This document shows positions 43,126 to 53,330 of a stretch of DNA of 64,000 nucleotides, one piece after another. Both the position numbers and the translations under genes were made by a program. Position 1 is the stretch's first letter. Every line of letters begins with the position of its first letter. The DNA is from Adiantum capillus-veneris. Taxonomy: Eukaryota; Streptophyta; Polypodiopsida; Polypodiales; Pteridaceae. The stretch lies in NCBI GenBank assembly GCA_014529385.2, contig CM043943.1, forward strand, positions 97,242,355 to 97,306,354, written 5' to 3'. A model generated the notes under the pieces. That model was not told where the DNA came from, did not search any database, and worked only from the letters and a program-made list of their open reading frames with translations.

Positions 43126-44374
43126 CGCTGTTTGCATGCCACACCCGCCGGATGAAGGCATTGCTAACGCGTGGCAGGGAGGGGGCCGAAATCCCTCACC
43201 CCATTATAGATGGGACAAGAGTTCTTGAGTAAGGTAGGCAATAAAGGTGAGCAATGCTGGATTTTGAATCCATGTTGAAGCATGTTCTCCCTTCAAAAGA
43301 GGACATGGAGGCTGATGTCCCAAGGGCATACCAATAATGGAAGCCCATACATCAAATATGAACAATATGCAAGGAAATCAAAGACCACAAAGAACACTCT
43401 GATTGCACACCCATGTACACCACCCTAAAGCGGCCACCAGGAAGGTCCGGAAATTATACACTAGAAGTTTCCACAAAAAAAAATTGAGACATAAAATTCG
43501 TACATTTGAGAAAGAACAAGCATGACTCATTCATTCTTTTTTTTTTGGAAGCTACTTGACTTCGTTATTATATTATTTTTGAAAAATTATGCAAGATTCA
43601 TCTTTTTTATTGCAATAGTTGTGCATATGAATTACTATTATTTTTCCACGAGTTTCTTGAATGAACACTCTTTCGATGCAGGTGGAGGCTCCGAGGCTAG
43701 TATATGATGACAAATCCAATCAGTCAGTGTCTTGGCGTTTCGACTCTTCCAATGTAACAATCTCTCTTCTTTGGTCCCCCCATTTGGTTCAACACACAAG
43801 TGAAGGCCAATACTCCACATTGTACTTAGATAAGCTGGATACAAAGTGGGCATCGATGGTGCCTACATTGGATGTTCTTGTTCTAGGAGTAGGTGCTCAT
43901 TTTACTCAGCCAAGTTTATACACAACTAGAAATAGTGTTGTTGGTTGCTACTCTTGCCAAAACCTCTCTCCTTATATTGACATCACAAATCTTAAGGAGA
44001 TAAGCTTGTATAGTGGTTTTAGAGGTGCCATGAGATCCTCCATTTTGGGCATTGGTGCCTTGCCTGGTTTTGGTGGAGTTGCCTTGTTCCTACAACCATT
44101 TGGATTTGAGGGCAATGGAAGCTACAATGGTGTCAGCTTGAAGATGAAGGACATTCAAGATCAAGAGCTCAAGAAGGCTCAAAGCCGGGGAAGCATTTCT
44201 AATCAATCTAAAATGGAGGTTTTGCACACAAATTTGAATAGTGTCAGTAATTTTGATCCAATAAAGAGCCTCTCTTCACCTAGTTGCTTGATACCTAGCC
44301 CCCTTGCAAATACTTGGAATCAAGTTCTACAACACACTCTTACTCGCATGTTCACTCTTGAGTTAGACACCTAG
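30018..44374 (+). CDS. TBL/PC-esterase family protein with long charged stalk, catalytic residues replaced
   Basis: Four exons: 30018-31713, 32677-33024, 39246-39511, 43682-44374. All introns are GT-AG and phases join (1, 1, 0) to give 1000 residues and a stop. Residues 30-48 (LLIWSLAVVLPFLVFVCIF) are a type II signal anchor. Residues about 50-680 are a Lys/Glu/Asp/Ser-rich stalk. Residues 683-770 match the TBL domain: CRYFKGKW, YVDSTCSW, WRWKPSECNMKRF, FVGDKMVRAQLKSLVCLL. Residues 771-1000 match PC-esterase: WRFDSSNVTISLLWSPHLV, LYLDKLDTKWA, ANTWNQVL. TBL proteins are Golgi O-acetyltransferases of xylan, pectin or mannan, using a GDS serine and a DxxH pair. Here GDS is GDK (Lys755), and the DCxHWCLPG motif is reduced to SPSCLIPSP (969-977). 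I infer a non-catalytic TBL paralogue. The ATG at 30018 is the first in frame. It is probably expressed, since 1000 codons and all splice sites are intact. Confidence 0.85.
31895..32079. mobile_element. 185-bp foldback with a duplicated left arm
   Basis: The arm begins AACATCATGAGCTTATG and continues through GCCGCATACCTAGCTAGGTA and CGATTGGGGG. On the left this arm appears twice in tandem (about 31901-31960 and 31961-32015); on the right its reverse complement appears once, ending at 32079. No coding capacity. The inner arm and right arm could fold into a near-perfect long hairpin. Confidence 0.85.
32160..32260. repeat. 101-bp hairpin with arms of about 42 bp
   Basis: AATGGTCAAATGAGTACTAG... 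pairs with ...CTACTCATTTGACCATT, and TAATTACTAGTTGAAGAGGG pairs with CCCTCTTGAACTAGTAATT. The loop is about 16 bases. Only a few mismatches and one small bulge. It is either a very small MITE or a hairpin precursor inside the intron. Confidence 0.75.
33137..33320. mobile_element. MITE with 18-bp TIRs and TTAA flanks
   Basis: Inverted ends A(G/C)CCCGGGGGATTCAC(T/C)A, flanked on both sides by TTTAAA (TTAA as likely target duplication). About 184 bp, no ORF. TTAA would suggest piggyBac or Kolobok; TTTAAAG as a 7-bp duplication is also possible. It is unrelated in sequence to the 1.3-kb TTAA family in this window. Confidence 0.75.
33700..34320 (+). mobile_element. LINE 3' fragment
   Basis: The frame 33910-34104 (ILICTQIVCFCYFKQVWKSRNRH, then SRWLASKRLF) resembles the C-terminal tail of the LINE at 40766-42288, which has the same FKQVWK.RN order. 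The 3' end carries the family tail CATCCACTCACAATTGT at about 34284. Coding sequence is broken. Confidence 0.6.
34445..34560 (-). other. tRNA-like A/B box segment (SINE candidate)
   Basis: On the minus strand GTTGGCCTAGCAATAAAGG is followed by GATTCAACCC, resembling A and B boxes. No acceptor stem or cloverleaf could be drawn. Confidence 0.25.
35141..37439 (-). mobile_element. small LTR retrotransposon, antisense in TBL intron 2 (fossil)
   Basis: Two direct repeats of about 350 bp, 35141-35487 and 37090-37439, flank 1.6 kb. On the minus strand the sequence next to the upstream LTR is TGGTATCAAAGC (37078-37089), a standard plant initiator-methionine-type primer-binding site. A purine-rich tract (AAGGAGGAGC, 35488-35500) lies before the downstream LTR. 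The interior holds only short frames with no RT or integrase, so it is non-autonomous and TRIM-like though larger than typical. LTRs are about 92 percent alike by eye, so it is old. Confidence 0.8.
37722..38617 (-). other. unassigned antisense coding-like region with LINE-type tail
   Basis: Minus frames 38363-38617, 38176-38415 and 37870-38175 lie end to end; the last two share one frame with a single stop between. Sequence such as FTFTHLILICRDKNFLDFLES and DPKDLEIGVFKNDLFFERKV looks protein-like in composition, but I recognise no family. Downstream (37765-37722) is the tail CATCCACTCACAATTGTGAG followed by an A-rich stretch, so this is likely a LINE-borne or retrocopied segment. Confidence 0.35.
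38588..38765 (-). repeat. dispersed repeat, copy in TBL intron 2
   Basis: About 180 bp that matches 51793-51992 in the opposite orientation. Shared words include TCTTCGGTTAGG, AGAATTTCAAGT and CGGGGTC(T/C)AGTGTA. Confidence 0.65.
38906..38938. repeat. C33 homopolymer followed by A-rich and (AC)n
   Basis: An uninterrupted run of about 33 C, then AAAAAAAA and (CA)n. Similar runs are C at 41647-41668 and G at 46806-46841. Confidence 0.85.
39772..39876 (+). mobile_element. 77-bp LINE scrap with 14-bp target duplication
   Basis: The direct repeat ATTAGGATATAAAA occurs at 39772-39785 and 39863-39876. Between them are 77 bases that end in the family tail AATACATCCACTCACAAA and an A-rich run. This is a LINE insertion truncated to little more than its 3' tail. 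Confidence 0.8.
39909..39985 (+). other. tRNA-like A/B box segment (SINE candidate)
   Basis: TTCTTGGTTGAGTAATGGTC then, about 45 bases on, GAGGGTTCAAATC. This is close to the pol III A box (TRGCNNAGYNGG) and B box (GGTTCRANTC). No full cloverleaf, so a SINE head is more likely than a tRNA gene. Confidence 0.35.
40748..42306 (+). mobile_element. 5'-truncated LINE with 18-bp degenerate target duplication
   Basis: The body 40766-42288 is flanked by AATCTCATATAGGAGAGT (40748-40765) and AATCTCATGTGGGAGGGT (42289-42306), differing at three transitions. It ends with CATCCACTCACAATTGTGAG and an A-rich tail. The C-terminal zinc-finger region of plant L1 proteins can be read in pieces: WMKIFYGRLC (about 41775), RCLCC (41845) and HLFKECSVIRTKV (41885). 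Frames are broken in several places. Sense orientation within the TBL intron. Confidence 0.75.
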
Positions 44375-45855
44375 TTCTGCATCATGTCATATAGTCGGCC
44401 TTCTTTTTTGTGGTCTTCTAAGAAGCAACCACCACTATTGCAGTGGATTGCCCAAAAGCTTGAGACACAATTTTTTGTCCATCACCTATTCATATATTTT
44501 CTCTAGGCCCCAAATTCCTTGTAGTAAAGAATTGAGTTAGGGATGCTAGAGATGTTTATAAGAAGACACATTTATCAAATGCAGACAAATTTCATGCATG
44601 AGCTTACTTAGAAAGTCTCCTTGAAAGCACGTTCCACTCTGAAGATTCAATTCAATTTGTCATTGTAATAAGAAGAAATTGTATGCTTTGGACAACTTGA
44701 TGAAGTTGCTCTTTACTGTTGTTGTGCCCTTCATTGTTGATATCATAAGGTTGTATTCAACAAATGTTTGGATATAATCAAGCGCAAAAGCTTATAGTCA
44801 AGGTTTTCTCTTGCATATGGTCGTTTAGTTATACCGTCACAGGTGTTGGTTATCTAATGCCAACACAACCACCTTCTAGGGCAAGTCAACCGTCGCTATC
44901 AACCGGGTGGAATTGTGTCCCTCATATTTTGTGCACTAACGTGTCGGCCTTGCATTATTTTTTTAAATCACGGATGTTGGCCTAGTAGACTCCCAACGCC
45001 CGTGAGACGGTCAGGAATGGACCATGGTCAGCCCATTCTGCAAGAGGCTCCCGGTTGCCCCCGATCGCCTGACTGCAAAATGGCCTCCCCAAGGACCATT
45101 CCTTACACCATAAAATTGTGGAGTTGTAGGATTGGAATTATATGACACATGGAGCTCATTGCATGTGTGCTTCTATTGCTTTCCTCCTAAATTCTTGCTT
45201 TGCAAACGCCCACTAAAAATTTTATTGGATCTTTGTGATAAATAAAACATCAAATCTTATGAAGCTAGCCTCAAATGGAATGTACGAGGGTACCCTCAAA
45301 TGTTTTTTCACTTTTAGCTTTTGAAACTTAATCTATGCTCTTTATAATGCAGCTTAAAATTTTTAAGGAAGGAGAGGGCATCCACATGTCACTCCTTTGT
45401 TCATTTCAAAAAATACCTTACAAAACATCTAATCTAAAATGCAAAAGTAAAAGGTAAGATTGTAAGAAATGACACCTTGTAGAATGTAAGGATTGAGAAG
45501 CATTTTCAAATGTAAAATCAAAAGACTTTCTATTCTACATAAAATAAATGTTAAAGTTTAATTGGACATAATAAAAAAGGGATAACTTTAGTGGAGGTTT
45601 TGCTACTTAATATGAATTTACTTTTTGAAGATATAACAAAAAAAAAGAATTAATGAAAATATAAATTTTGAATATATATTTGGCTTTATCTTTTCAAGGG
45701 CTTTTTTCAAGACTAATATTGATATATTTTAAAAAAATTTAGAAACATATATTTCTTTAAAGAGCTTGAGAAAAAAAAAGCCTCGTTTAATGTCGACTTA
45801 GGCTGTTTCGCTTTCAAGACATGCATGACATGCAAATGCAGGGTTCGTTACGTGC
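44375..45855. other. 3' flank of the TBL gene and AT-rich intergenic DNA
   Basis: The 3' untranslated region must begin here. AATAAA-like words occur at about 45239 (GATAAATAAAACA), but closer variants such as GTAATAAGAA (44665) could serve, so I do not call a polyA site. 45328-45395 resembles 10031-10085 (CTTTATAATGC.GCTTAAAATTTT). 45400-45790 is AT-rich with no gene. Confidence 0.5.
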
Positions 45856-45886
45856 GTGTGTGTGTTTGTGTGTGTGTGTGTGTGTA

Positions 45887-45935
<49 letters not shown>

Positions 45936-45946
45936 ACCGCATTGCT

Positions 45947-46017
<71 letters not shown>

Positions 46018-46058
46018 ACCGCATTGCTTGTGTGTGTGTATATGTGTGTGTGTGTGTA

Positions 46059-46105
<47 letters not shown>

Positions 46106-46106
46106 C
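45856..46106. repeat. modular (TG)n(GA)n array with CCACCGCATTGCTT spacer
   Basis: Three modules of (TG)n then (GA)n separated by CCACCGCATTGCTT (twice) and ended by CCATCACATTGCATATG. The spacer was copied with the dinucleotide tracts, so the whole TG-GA-spacer unit has been duplicated. Confidence 0.9.
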
Positions 46107-46277
46107 CATCACATTGCATATGTGCATATACATGTACATTTATGAACTCACGCACTTTTCAAATTTTCAAGATATTATTTTTTGGCATTAATGTATTTTT
46201 TAAAGGATAGCTAAAGTTTTTCACCCGTAGAAAATGGATTAAGTGTCCAACAAAGACCAACCCTCACATTAACACCC

Positions 46278-46594
46278 CAAATCGGTAGAGGGATTTCTCA
46301 GTTGATGGACCTTGTACCAATTCTTGGATATTTTATTCTTTTTATTTTTAAGAGTTAACATGTGGACCATACTTAAAAATCTATAAATTCCTTAGATTTT
46401 GGCAGGCAAGGGTGCGAATCTAAAATCAACGAGAGAGAACATCCCAAATGGGTAGAGAGATTTTTCAGTTGATGGACCTTTTACCAAGTCTTGGATATTT
46501 TGTTCTTTTTATTTTTAAGAGTTAACATATGTGCCATCCTTTAAAATCTATAAATTCCTTAAATTTTGGCAAGCAAGGGTGCCAATCTAAAATC

Positions 46595-46608
<14 letters not shown>
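46278..46608. repeat. 167-bp tandem duplication
   Basis: 46278-46444 and 46445-46608 are near-identical (CAGTTGATGGACCTT, TTTTTATTTTTAAGAGTTAACAT, GGCA.GCAAGGGTGC). The second copy runs into (GA)n at 46601-46634. Confidence 0.8.
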
Positions 46609-46637
<29 letters not shown>

Positions 46638-46803
46638 ATTTTTTTAGTGCCGTATTAAATGTGTTGAAATGTAAAGTCCAACAAATGACGCAGGAGGAGA
46701 GATAAAGACATAACAAAATGTTCGCGTGTAGGAACAATCTAAAGTGACTTTAAAAGTTACAAAACAAGTCTTCAACAAAAGTGAATATATATGGAAGGAG
46801 AAG

Positions 46804-46805
<2 letters not shown>

Positions 46806-46889
<84 letters not shown>

Positions 46890-46987
46890 AGAAGAAGAAG
46901 AAGAAGAAGAAAAATTTTAATGCCATCGTAACAATCCCAAAAGATATATCTCACAACATGAGTAAAAATAAAGTTATTTTTGTTTCA

Positions 46988-47042
<55 letters not shown>

Positions 47043-47128
47043 ACAAGTACACACATGTCTTGATAAAAGGAGAATTTGAAATGTTGTAGGAATATCAAAT
47101 GAGATCTCAAAGATCTATCTAACCGATG

Positions 47129-47170
<42 letters not shown>
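46806..47170. repeat. G36 tract and microsatellites
   Basis: A run of about 36 G at 46806-46841 leads into (GA)n and (GAA)n up to 46911. (CT)n(AC)n follows at 46991-47045 and (GA)n at 47130-47170. The long G run is a likely four-stranded-structure former. Confidence 0.9.
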
Positions 47171-47171
<1 letters not shown>

Positions 47172-47329
47172 CACACCAATCATAGCCATCTACAACTTTC
47201 TCTTCAAAAAAAATGAGAAAAAAGAGGTCGCTTCTCCTTCTTAAATGTCCACTTGGGATCGTCACTTCAACTAGACGGGGGGGGGGGGCGAGGGGAGCAT
47301 ACAAACTTTGAATGTCATAGTTTTCGTAT

Positions 47330-47520
47330 TGGAACAATAGCAAGATGCCTCAAGACCTATGTGGCAAATATTTCCTTCAAGCATATATATATATATGTGT
47401 GTATGTGCGCGCGCACGTTATGTGTACATATAGACATAATTGGAACATATCAAGATGTCTCAAGATCTATGTGACAAATTTTTGCTTCAAGCATATATAA
47501 ATATATATATATATAAATAA

Positions 47521-47556
<36 letters not shown>

Positions 47557-47640
47557 ATATATATATATGTATATACATATATCTGTGTGTGTGTGTGTGT
47601 GTACTATGTGGACATATAGATATATGTATACATACATCCA
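47330..47640. repeat. tandem duplication with (TA)n(TG)n expansions
   Basis: AAGATGCCTCAAGACCTATGTGGCAAATA...CAAGCATATATA (from 47341) is repeated as AAGATGTCTCAAGATCTATGTGACAAATT...CAAGCATATATA (from 47451). Each copy is followed by TA, TG and GC-rich alternating runs. Confidence 0.8.
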
Positions 47641-47814
47641 TACATACGTACAAGGATAGAAGCAAGTAAGAGAGTGGAGCAGAGACATTGCATCCAATTG
47701 CGTTCCTATCATTGAAACCAATTCTAGAACCCACTCCATTTATTAAAAAAAAGTTTTATTATTACATTGACTTCTCTTAGCTTTCATCTCTTCACACCAT
47801 GCTAACTTATCTAA

Positions 47815-48173
47815 TCTCTATAATCAAGCTTGGTAGCATTGCTAAATCAAGGTAGACCAAAAGACGGAATCTCTCTCTCTCTCTCTCTCTCTAGACACAC
47901 CCCCCCCCAATAGAATTAAAGCACTCCTAAGTTTGTTGAACGAGGGTTAGCACCTCATGAAAAATAATGTCTATGAGAAGCTTCCAATCTTGGTATCAAA
48001 GAATGCTTTACAACGTCTATTAAGAGATCGTGTCATGCATCACTTTTATAAATGCGATAGACTCTACGTGTAGGAAGAGAGTATTGATAGTGTTCCACTT
48101 GGAGGAGAAAATAGCCCTATGAGAATAGAGGCATTGTTTCCTTGGCCGCAGCAACGTGCGGGTCACATACTAG
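47815..48173 (+). mobile_element. small non-autonomous Helitron (candidate, 359 bp)
   Basis: The 3' end has CCGCA, 6-base loop, TGCGG, GTCACATA and CTAG, followed by T48174. The last 15 bases equal those of the terminus at 26319. A plausible 5' end, TCTCTATAAT preceded by A, lies at 47815, giving insertion between A and T. The 3' end is well supported, the 5' end is not. (CT)n and C8 runs lie inside (47870-47908). Confidence 0.45.
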
Positions 48174-48709
48174 TCAAAAGAATAGAGAGAGAAACCTTGA
48201 GAGCATTCCTTACATGCTTTCACTAACAAATCCCTTACATGTTGCATGGGGACGTCCATGTTCCCGTAATTCATATGGCCTTGGAGATGACAACCTTGAC
48301 CTTGAGGGTGGAAGTGTACGGCTCATTGCCATTAAGATACACTACATCGAACATCCACTCAAACTCCTACATCTGGATCTTAATGGCTCATTGCCGTTAA
48401 TATGTATCTAGCAAGTATCTTAACGGCACTAGGCCATATGCTTCCACCTTTGGCAAGATGAGAAGATGGGAGTATCTCTTGGCTTGATGAGTGTCCAAGG
48501 CTTTGAGACTAAGCGCTCCACCTTCTCAAATGAGGGTCTCAGGAACCATTAGAATGTCGAAATCCGGAGTAATTTGATCTCCGTAATGTGGGATGTGCAT
48601 AGCTAGAAGAAATAAGTGTATTAATTCCAAGTCTCTCACCTAGAGAAATTTCAACTAATACAATGCTTTTGGAGGGGGCTCAATTGCATAAATCTAGACC
48701 TATATTTGT

Positions 48710-48761
<52 letters not shown>

Positions 48762-48954
48762 CATTACATGTGATCATGTGTGATTGATGTAGCAAATGTT
48801 ATCGTGAAATTACAGCTTTTTACACAAGTAGCTTAACGTGACTTATTAGGTATTTTTTTCCTACACAGATCCAATTTTTTGACACACTCACATAAGAAGT
48901 TTTGACGTCCACAACAATACCAAGAGACCTCAAAAATATTTTTGACCAGTCTTG

Positions 48955-49029
<75 letters not shown>

Positions 49030-52000
49030 CAAAGCAATGGATACACTCTTTCCCCATGCAGGAGTGAGCATCTCCTCCTACACGTATTTTACTATATAGA
49101 GGAGAGTTTGTGCTCAAAATATCCACTAGATACAAATGAGGACTATTTGAAATTTTTTACTTTTAAAAATAATATGTGTAAATAATTGCGTAATAAAATA
49201 GGGGATCTTTATATGATTGCCATTCACATGAGAATATGGTGGCATGCTCACAAAACTAAAAGACATCACATGTCTTGCACTTACAAACCATACGGAGTAT
49301 GCTATGCACCAAACACCATCACAATGACATGCAGCCACCCTAGAGAGATTTCCCACCACCATAGAGGAAAAATTCTAGATACTTATCAAACATTGATCGA
49401 TGAATACGATCCTGAGTACTCTTGAGAACCCTTCTACCCTAGTAGGAAGCTCCTTATGACTTATCTAAATACTGTTTTTCTATGGATGGAATTAAATATA
49501 TGCTTTCCACAATGATCTAGTGTAGCAATTTGGAGTGAATCTAAATACATATATAAGACGACAATGGTTCTTGGAGAGGTTCAACCACCTGGTAGTCCCT
49601 CCACCCATTGTAAAATCTACTGCCACATCCTTCACCCTTTGTCTATGTCACTATGGCTTGTACCTTGATCTTCTATGCACACGACCACCTTCATTTGTAG
49701 CCTAGGGATCCACTATTTATAGAAAAGGACATGCCACTTGAGTGTGTCATGAAAAACAAAAAATTACCCACCCCTATCTTACATACAAGATTTTGTATGG
49801 TTTTTGAAAAACACACTATGGATAAATCTGTTATGTATTAAAACTTTCTTTTTTGGATTTTTGCATTTGTTTATGCAAGTATACCTTGACTGGATTCTTC
49901 TTATTCCTAACCCTAACATCAAATAATCCTAACATTCAAAAGAGAACAAAAAACAAGTATTCATTAGATAATCCTTGGTAGTAGCATGTGAATTTGGATA
50001 AACTTGAGTTGATTTGTGTGAAAATAGTGTAGGTCTTGCATTATTAAAGGCTACTTTTCAATAAACATTACATCAAAATTACAATTTTTATGCTAGCAAT
50101 GTTAGTATCTATTGTATTCGTCCAATTCTTTCTTTATATCTATCAACAAATATATATATATTTTAATAGATGTCATAAAGAGAATATATGTTCCTCTCTT
50201 TCGAGTACATATCTATTTCTTCTCCTTCCCCTTCACATTCCCCCTCCATTGATAGTTATATGCCACTACTCCTCCACTTATATAAAAGTATTAAAAAAAA
50301 AATATTGGGAGTATACTCCCTAACTTATATGGTTATCTAGGGTTTTGAATAAACCCCCTCCCTTGCACTTACGTGGTATGCTAAGTTTGCCTCTGTTGAT
50401 CCCTCAAGATTTGTTGGCTCACCACTTAGGCATCTTGACCTACAAGCTCATCACTTTAGCTGTCGAGAGAGCTACAAGTTACTTAAATTAACCCTCCTCC
50501 TCTAGCATACTCAATTTGTGGCTCAAATACCATGGCAATGTGTAGGGAAAGGTGTGGTGATACCATTTACGGTGCGAACCTACTCTTGGGCCATCCTCCC
50601 CCATTGTAACTCTTGGACCATCATCCTCAACCTCCAATGCAAAGCACAACAAGGAGCCAAGCTGAGTCTCTCTCTATGTGTGTGTGTGTCCTAAATATTG
50701 TGTGCTCAATGAAAAAATTTATACTCCAACTTTATGTTAAAATGTTTTAGAACTTATTCTAACCCAAATTTAGTCGAAAATATGAAGATTTGCCAGAATT
50801 TATAGCAATACATGTCCACTTTTGTCGGTAGTCATAGTAAAACATGTAAAACTCCAAAGAAAAAGGACACACATAATTCTCCTTGCCAATATTGAAGGAT
50901 TTTCTAGGATGCTACGATTTAAGCCGCTGAGAAATACATTGAAGACCGATTTTAGGTACATAGTGCATACTATAGTATTGCTCTTAGAAAAAAAAATAGT
51001 TTCCCAATTCAAGAGAAGGACGCACATAAAAGTATCCCCAAATTTAGGCCAAATATGGAGGACTTGTAGGTAATTATAGACAAACATGTACAATTTTTGG
51101 AATTTCCCTCAAGGCAAGCTTGGAGTTTGGTTGATATTTTGGAGTTTGAGCCAGTAGGAAATTCACCAAAGGTCAATTTTTAGTCGACAATGATACACTG
51201 TGCATGTATTTTCAAGGACCAAAATTTTCTCAGCACCTCCAATGAGACTACGTTTTTCTCTCTTGTCTCCAAGAATTGTCGGGAAGTTTTCTTAAGGAAC
51301 AAAGTTTTGTCATCACCCCAATTGAACGTTTTTGTCCCCTCTCAAACTACTAATTTTTGGAGGTTTTTTTTAAAAGGGTCAAAATTATGTCATTATAAGT
51401 ATATCACAATAATTTCACAAAATAATTGAGATGGATGTGGACTATATTGTACTAATTTTTGGAGTTTTTTTTAGGATCAAACTTATGTCATTATACGTAT
51501 ATCACAATAATTTCACAAAATAATTGAGATGTGGACTATATTGTCACTGTGTTTATGAGTCAAATATCTTTTTGCAAACTTTGAATACTCACTAATGCTC
51601 ATACAAAAACTATAAATAGTTACAATGAACTTGCTAAATTTGGGCTTTTACCTATTGAAATATTTCTTTTAAAGTTCAAAAAATTTGCAATTTTTTTCCA
51701 TAGTTTAGTCATAAAGATTCTAAACACCCCAAAAAGTTTTGGGTAGAGACCTCTAAATTTCAACAGCCCAATTATTGATACTAACTCCATTTTAGTGTTA
51801 GAAAAAAATCGGGGTCCAGTGTATTTTAACCGGTTGAAATCTTAAAATCCCGGTTAGATTTTGAGCTTGCCTTGAAGAAAACTGGGAAATTTTCACAGGT
51901 TTTAGTGTAATTACTGGCAAAAACTTCAAATTTGACCTAAAAACCGGGAGAATTTCAAGTATGCCCTTATTTTCTTCGGTTAGGAAATATGTTTTTTTTT

Positions 52001-53330
52001 AGCCCCCCTCCTTTTGTTGTGAAAGTGATTATTCAAGAAAACTTAAGTAAAATAAGTCAAACAAGAATTGAATTTTGTGTAGTGGTCCTAATTTCATATT
52101 GACAACGTATCAAAGCTTGTAGCTCATGTTGTGGTCCAAATTTGTAGCTCATGTCAATGGTGGTGAACTTAAGTCTTATCTTTACAACCCTGCAAGGTGC
52201 TTAAGAAGTAGTAAGGATGGGTCCGTTTGAAATGGCAACCTTGTACCTCACTCCTTTATTTGAATTAATTGGTTGAACTAAGCTACATGTGTGGGTATCT
52301 AGAGGATTCTTTCTATCTTACAAAAACTATTTCATATTTTTGTATGCTATTCTTATGTTCAAAACTCATTGACAAAATTTTATTATTGACAATGTTCATT
52401 TCTATACGCTTTGTATCGCAAGAATCTTTTTGCTTTGGCACATTGGTTATAATAAGCATGGGCAACTTTTGGTGTTGTTTGAAAGATACTAGCCCAAGAG
52501 AACATACCAACATTTTGCCAGTTCATGTGCGGACCCTTTTCATATTCGTGGGTTTGTATATATGCCCATCATTCTATGAAAATCCTTACCTTTGCATTGG
52601 CACACATACTAATGTCACTTTCTTTGTGGTGTGCTTTTGAAGTTCTACTTGATCTTCTCTATCTTTATGTGCATTTTGTAGCCAACTTTTCAACAATAAG
52701 TACAAACTTGCAAGATTCAACATCATAGGCATTGTCACTAGCATCCTAGTGGCTAAGGTTTTTCAAATTGAGGCAATTTTCCTTGATTTTGACATCTTTA
52801 GAAATTTGATTTAGACTCATTTTGACGTCTATTTCCACCACTGGAAATACTACATAGGTGATTTGATTCTTTTGTGCAAATTTTTGGACATTGAAAATTT
52901 GTACAAAACAAGCACTTTCCAGTCTTCTGTGGGTTGTGCTATAAAGAAAATTTGGTTTTGTGTAGTTTTACCTCTACATTGGCAAAATTACATCAGGGGA
53001 ACTCACCGGCCATGTCTAACAAGAATGATTTTTTTGCATGTTGTCTCTTGAGGACAAACTGGCTTGGGAAACTACCTGTCTTGTGTATACATGAAGCACT
53101 ATTTCCTTTTGGAGCATTTTGTGGTGTTATGATGAAAGACTAGGTTTCGTGGATGATGGTGCAATTTCTATTAGTTAGGCAGCTTAGTTTACTTTGCCTA
53201 CTACTAAGCAAGCACATTAGAATAGTGTAGATAGGCACGATCATACATTGAATGCATTTTTTGTTAAGAGTTATATTAATCCACACATTTGTTAAGTACA
53301 ATAAAAAAATAGGCATGCGATAGACATGCT
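48174..53330. other. long intergenic stretch, no confident gene
   Basis: No frame shows a recognisable domain; those of 60-120 codons are AT-rich and isolated. Contents: (CT)n 48714-48759, (GA)n 48957-49028, a 100-bp tandem duplication at 51356-51545 (TCACAATAATTTCACAAAATAATTGAG twice), and the dispersed repeat at 51793-51992. Confidence 0.6.
51793..51992 (+). repeat. dispersed repeat, second copy
   Basis: Matches 38588-38765 in inverted orientation, with the same order of words (CGGGGTCCAGTGTA ... CCGGGAGAATTTCAAGT ... TCTTCGGTTAGG). Family unknown. Confidence 0.65.

Larger units (their letters stand above)
39512..43681 (+). other. TBL intron 3 (4.2 kb) with LINE insertions
   Basis: Donor ATCAG|GTAAGA, acceptor ATGCAG|GT. 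It contains a 77-bp LINE scrap (39786-39862), a tRNA-like segment (39909-39985), (TG)n(GA)n at 40375-40438, a 1.5-kb LINE (40766-42288), a C22 tract at 41647, (CT)n(AC)n at 42413-42462, and (CT)n at 43078-43122. Confidence 0.8.

Noticed and set aside
52269-52640. 123-codon frame
   Set aside because: AT-driven, Phe/Ile/Cys-rich, no motif, no neighbouring exons.
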